Assembly: GCA_019240525.1 (NCBI GenBank)
Contig: JAFAYE010000001.1
Location: 2,391,300-2,455,299, forward strand
Reading direction: 5' to 3'
DNA length: 64,000 bases
From: Candidatus Eremiobacterota bacterium
GTDB taxonomy: Bacteria > Vulcanimicrobiota > Vulcanimicrobiia > Vulcanimicrobiales > Vulcanimicrobiaceae
Numbering within the stretch: the first letter of the stretch is position 1; the number at the start of each line of letters is the position of its first letter. This document shows positions 62,010-64,000 of this stretch, in pieces. A program made the translations under genes and the position numbers. The notes under the pieces are model-generated. The model was given only the letters and a program-made list of their open reading frames with translations, was not told where the DNA came from and did not search any database.

Positions 62010-62018
62010 TGTTACAAT
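62010..62018 (+). promoter_or_regulatory. Extended -10 element directly before a GTG start
   Basis: TGT-TACAAT, the same layout as the tmRNA promoter. The GTG of the next gene is 9 nt after the -10, about where transcription should start, so the mRNA may be leaderless; no ribosome site is seen. Confidence 0.45.
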
Positions 62019-62026
62019 GGCGCACG

Positions 62027-63508
62027 GTGAGCCTTACGACCGAACTGAAAGTCCCGCCCGATGCGGCTTTTGTTTCTCTCGTGCAAAGCTTCGCGCACGA
62101 CGCGGCACAGCGAAGCGGGTTGAGCGAAAGCGAGCAAGACCGGCTTGCCGAGGCGGCCCGGCGAGGGTTTGCGGCGATCGTCGAAGAGGCAATGGCGCGA
62201 GCGCGCGAACCGCTTCGGATCGTGGCGACCTGCGCGCCCTCGAACTTGACCCTTGCATTCTTCGAGCGGGGACTTCCGATCGACGACGCGCTCGCACGGC
62301 GCGATCCGCGCTGGAACGAAATCGTCGAGTGTGTCGATACGGCAAATTGGAAACTGCACGGAACGTCCGGCAGCGAACTGCGATTGGTTGTCAATCGCCC
62401 GCACGGCGAGACGGCGAGTACTGAACCGGCGCAACGCGGAGAGACGGACGTGCCCCTCGCTCCCGCGCAGGAGTACACGATTCGGCGTTTCGCGCCGCGC
62501 GATGCGGAAGGCATTGCGCGGGCCTTCTATCTCACCTATGGCTACGCGTATGACTTCAGCGCCGTTTACGTTCCCGACAGGCTCATCGAGCTCAACCAAA
62601 GCGGCTGCTACGTTTCGATCGTCGCCGTCACGGCGAGCGGGGACGTCGTCGGCCACTACGCACTCGCGCGCGACGGGGATGCACCAATCGCCGATGCGTG
62701 CGCGGCGGTGGTTCTGCCCGAGCATCGCGGACGCGATTTGCTCAACCGACTGCGCGCGAAGGCCGAACTTGAGGCGATCGCTTTAGGCCTGGAGGCGTAC
62801 TATTCCGAACCCGTCACCGACCACGGGAGAACGCAGCACGCGAGCGAGAGTTTTGGAGCAAAGGCTTGCGGCATCACGTTGGGAGAAGCACCTCGGAGTT
62901 TCATCGCGAAGCATATGGAACTCTCGACGACGAGTCAACGTCAAAGCTGCATGCTCTACGTCAAACCGCTGCAGCCTCGCGAGCCGCGCGCGATCTACGT
63001 TCCGGAGCATCATCGAGCGATCGTCGAGCGCATCTACGAAGAGCTCGATGTGCCCGTCAAGTTCGGAAAAATGTTGCAGCGCGGCGGGCACGGCGCCTTT
63101 CACACCAGCCTCGCTCGCAGAGATGCCACCGCAACCGTGCAGATTGAAAGCGTCGGGGCGCAAACGCCCGAACTGGTCGGTCAAACCGTGGCCGATCTGC
63201 AGCTCGTCCGCCGGCTCGGTGCGATCTATGCGCTTTTGCCGCTGGAAGATCCGGGTATGCCAAGGCTTTGCGAGGTGCTGGAGTCCCGCGGGATGTTCTT
63301 TGCGGGTGTCGGCCCGTGGAGTCTGGGCGGTAAGGACGCACTGCGACTGCAAATGCCGCTGACACCGATCGATCTCGATGCGCTCGTCGTTGTCGGCGAG
63401 TTCGGGAAAACGATCCTCGAGTACGTCGGGCGCGAGCGTGCGCGTTGCAGTAACAACCGTACCAGAACGACGGCCGGAGGAGCGCAGTCGGGACTGGAGC
63501 AAGGATAG
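62027..63508 (+). CDS. Anti-sigma-like HATPase domain fused to GNAT acetyltransferase
   Basis: 493 aa. Residues about 1-120 resemble an RsbW-type HATPase: '[20 protein letters not shown]', '[13 protein letters not shown]' (N-box-like, the usual Asn missing), '[12 protein letters not shown]' (DxG-like). Residues about 145-270 are GNAT: '[28 protein letters not shown]', '[34 protein letters not shown]', with the acetyl-CoA loop HRGRDL in place of the usual Q/RxxGxG/A. A further 200-residue C-terminal region is unassigned. It may couple a stress or partner-switch signal to acetylation. The first domain looks degenerate. Divergent from the DUF4386-like gene across 58 nt. Confidence 0.65.
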   Translation: MSLTTELKVPPDAAFVSLVQSFAHDAAQRSGLSESEQDRLAEAARRGFAAIVEEAMARAREPLRIVATCAPSNLTLAFFERGLPIDDALARRDPRWNEIVECVDTANWKLHGTSGSELRLVVNRPHGETASTEPAQRGETDVPLAPAQEYTIRRFAPRDAEGIARAFYLTYGYAYDFSAVYVPDRLIELNQSGCYVSIVAVTASGDVVGHYALARDGDAPIADACAAVVLPEHRGRDLLNRLRAKAELEAIALGLEAYYSEPVTDHGRTQHASESFGAKACGITLGEAPRSFIAKHMELSTTSQRQSCMLYVKPLQPREPRAIYVPEHHRAIVERIYEELDVPVKFGKMLQRGGHGAFHTSLARRDATATVQIESVGAQTPELVGQTVADLQLVRRLGAIYALLPLEDPGMPRLCEVLESRGMFFAGVGPWSLGGKDALRLQMPLTPIDLDALVVVGEFGKTILEYVGRERARCSNNRTRTTAGGAQSGLEQG

Positions 63509-63543
63509 TCGAGCGACACCATTCGCGGAAAGGAACGGCGGTC

Positions 63544-64000
63544 ATGGCCCTCTCCAGACGCGTTTCGGCGGAGTTTCTCGGCACTTTCTGGCTCGTGTTC
63601 GGCGGTTGCGGAAGTGCGGTACTCGCGGCCGCGTTTCCTCAGTTCGGCATCGGCTTCGCGGGCGTTGCGCTGGCTTTCGGACTCACGCTGCTGACGATGG
63701 CCTATACCATTGGCCCAATCTCGGGTGTCATATTAACCCAGCCGTAACGTTCGGTCTGTGGCTTGCGCGGCGTTTTCCAGCACGGGACGTTCTGCCGTAC
63801 GTGATCGCACAAGTGCTGGGCGCCGTTGCGGCGGCGGCAGTGCTCTATGCCGTCGCCAGCGGCAAGACGGGTTTCGTCGTAGGACAGTTTGCGAGCAACG
63901 GATTCGGAGCGCTCTCTCCGGGCGGCTATACAATGCTCTCAGCGTTGATCGTCGAAATTGTCTGCACGTTTGGCTTTGTGACGGTCATACTCGGCGCGAC
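63544..64000 (+). pseudogene. aqpZ: Aquaporin (AqpZ/MIP family), frameshifted and cut by window end
   Basis: ATG with AAGGA 9 nt upstream. '[54 protein letters not shown]' is the aquaporin N terminus. The frame then ends at a TAA near 63746, while the next frame continues exactly with [16 protein letters not shown], containing the first NPA water-pore motif, and on to the edge. Adding one G to the GGG at about 63723-63725 restores '[11 protein letters not shown]'. Either a homopolymer sequencing error, a recent pseudogene, or slippage. The second NPA is outside the window. Confidence 0.88.

Noticed and set aside
61969-62514. N-terminal extension of the DUF4386-like frame
   Set aside because: It lies antisense to the GNAT-fusion gene and is Ser/Arg-rich; the membrane protein begins at GTG 61968.

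Overview
The window reads as a chromosomal segment of a GC-rich, diderm, free-living bacterium. Outer-membrane markers (TolC, an RND adaptor lipoprotein, TamB with an OmpH-like partner, two probable beta-barrel proteins) sit beside a LytR-CpsA-Psr (LCP) wall ligase, and GTG/TTG starts and stop-start overlaps are frequent. LCP plus outer membrane, together with divergent versions of common genes, suggests a deep diderm lineage of the Terrabacteria side such as Candidatus Eremiobacterota (WPS-2). This is inference; no taxonomic marker was searched. No phage, insertion sequence or CRISPR array was seen, and nearly all of the sequence is coding.

Layout. 1-4.9 kb: a secreted copper-amine-oxidase-N-like/beta-barrel protein (cut by the window edge), a thioesterase, and a divergent RND adaptor-TolC pair. 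4.9-9.4 kb: an Lrp/AsnC-type siroheme-decarboxylase-like protein and two paralogous oligopeptide-binding lipoproteins without permeases. 9.3-20.5 kb: GT87-like membrane enzyme and M50 protease, NDH-2, an isopropylmalate/homocitrate-synthase-type enzyme, a TPR protein with two M55 D-aminopeptidases, SprT, FumC, a 7-bladed YVTN lipoprotein and a TSUP transporter. 20.5-35.3 kb: housekeeping genes (efp, plsY, der, miaB, mutS, LCP, mutL, miaA, dapF, a radical SAM protein). Between LCP and mutL lies an Mg2+-responsive unit: promoter, M-box riboswitch, intrinsic terminator, an unlisted 47-codon ORF, and an Nramp-related transporter. 35.3-47.9 kb: Amt, a barrel-like protein, then a potassium locus: a 28-aa membrane microprotein, kdpF, kdpA, kdpB, kdpC, a duplicated KdpD sensor module on the opposite strand, a divergent separate histidine kinase with a NarL-type response regulator, and two TrkA proteins. 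48-51.9 kb: tRNA-Pro(CGG), a stand-alone Clp N-domain protein, DedA, uvrC, a PF04020-type membrane protein, and tmRNA. 51.9-64 kb: Kup overlapping a STAND/BTAD regulator, an OmpH-like protein and TamB, a DUF4386-like protein, an HATPase-like/GNAT fusion, and a frameshifted aqpZ running off the end.

The most interesting parts are the M-box operon, with a conserved-looking microprotein frame translationally coupled to a non-canonical Nramp transporter, and the rearranged Kdp signalling system, in which the KdpD input module is duplicated and detached from the kinase core.
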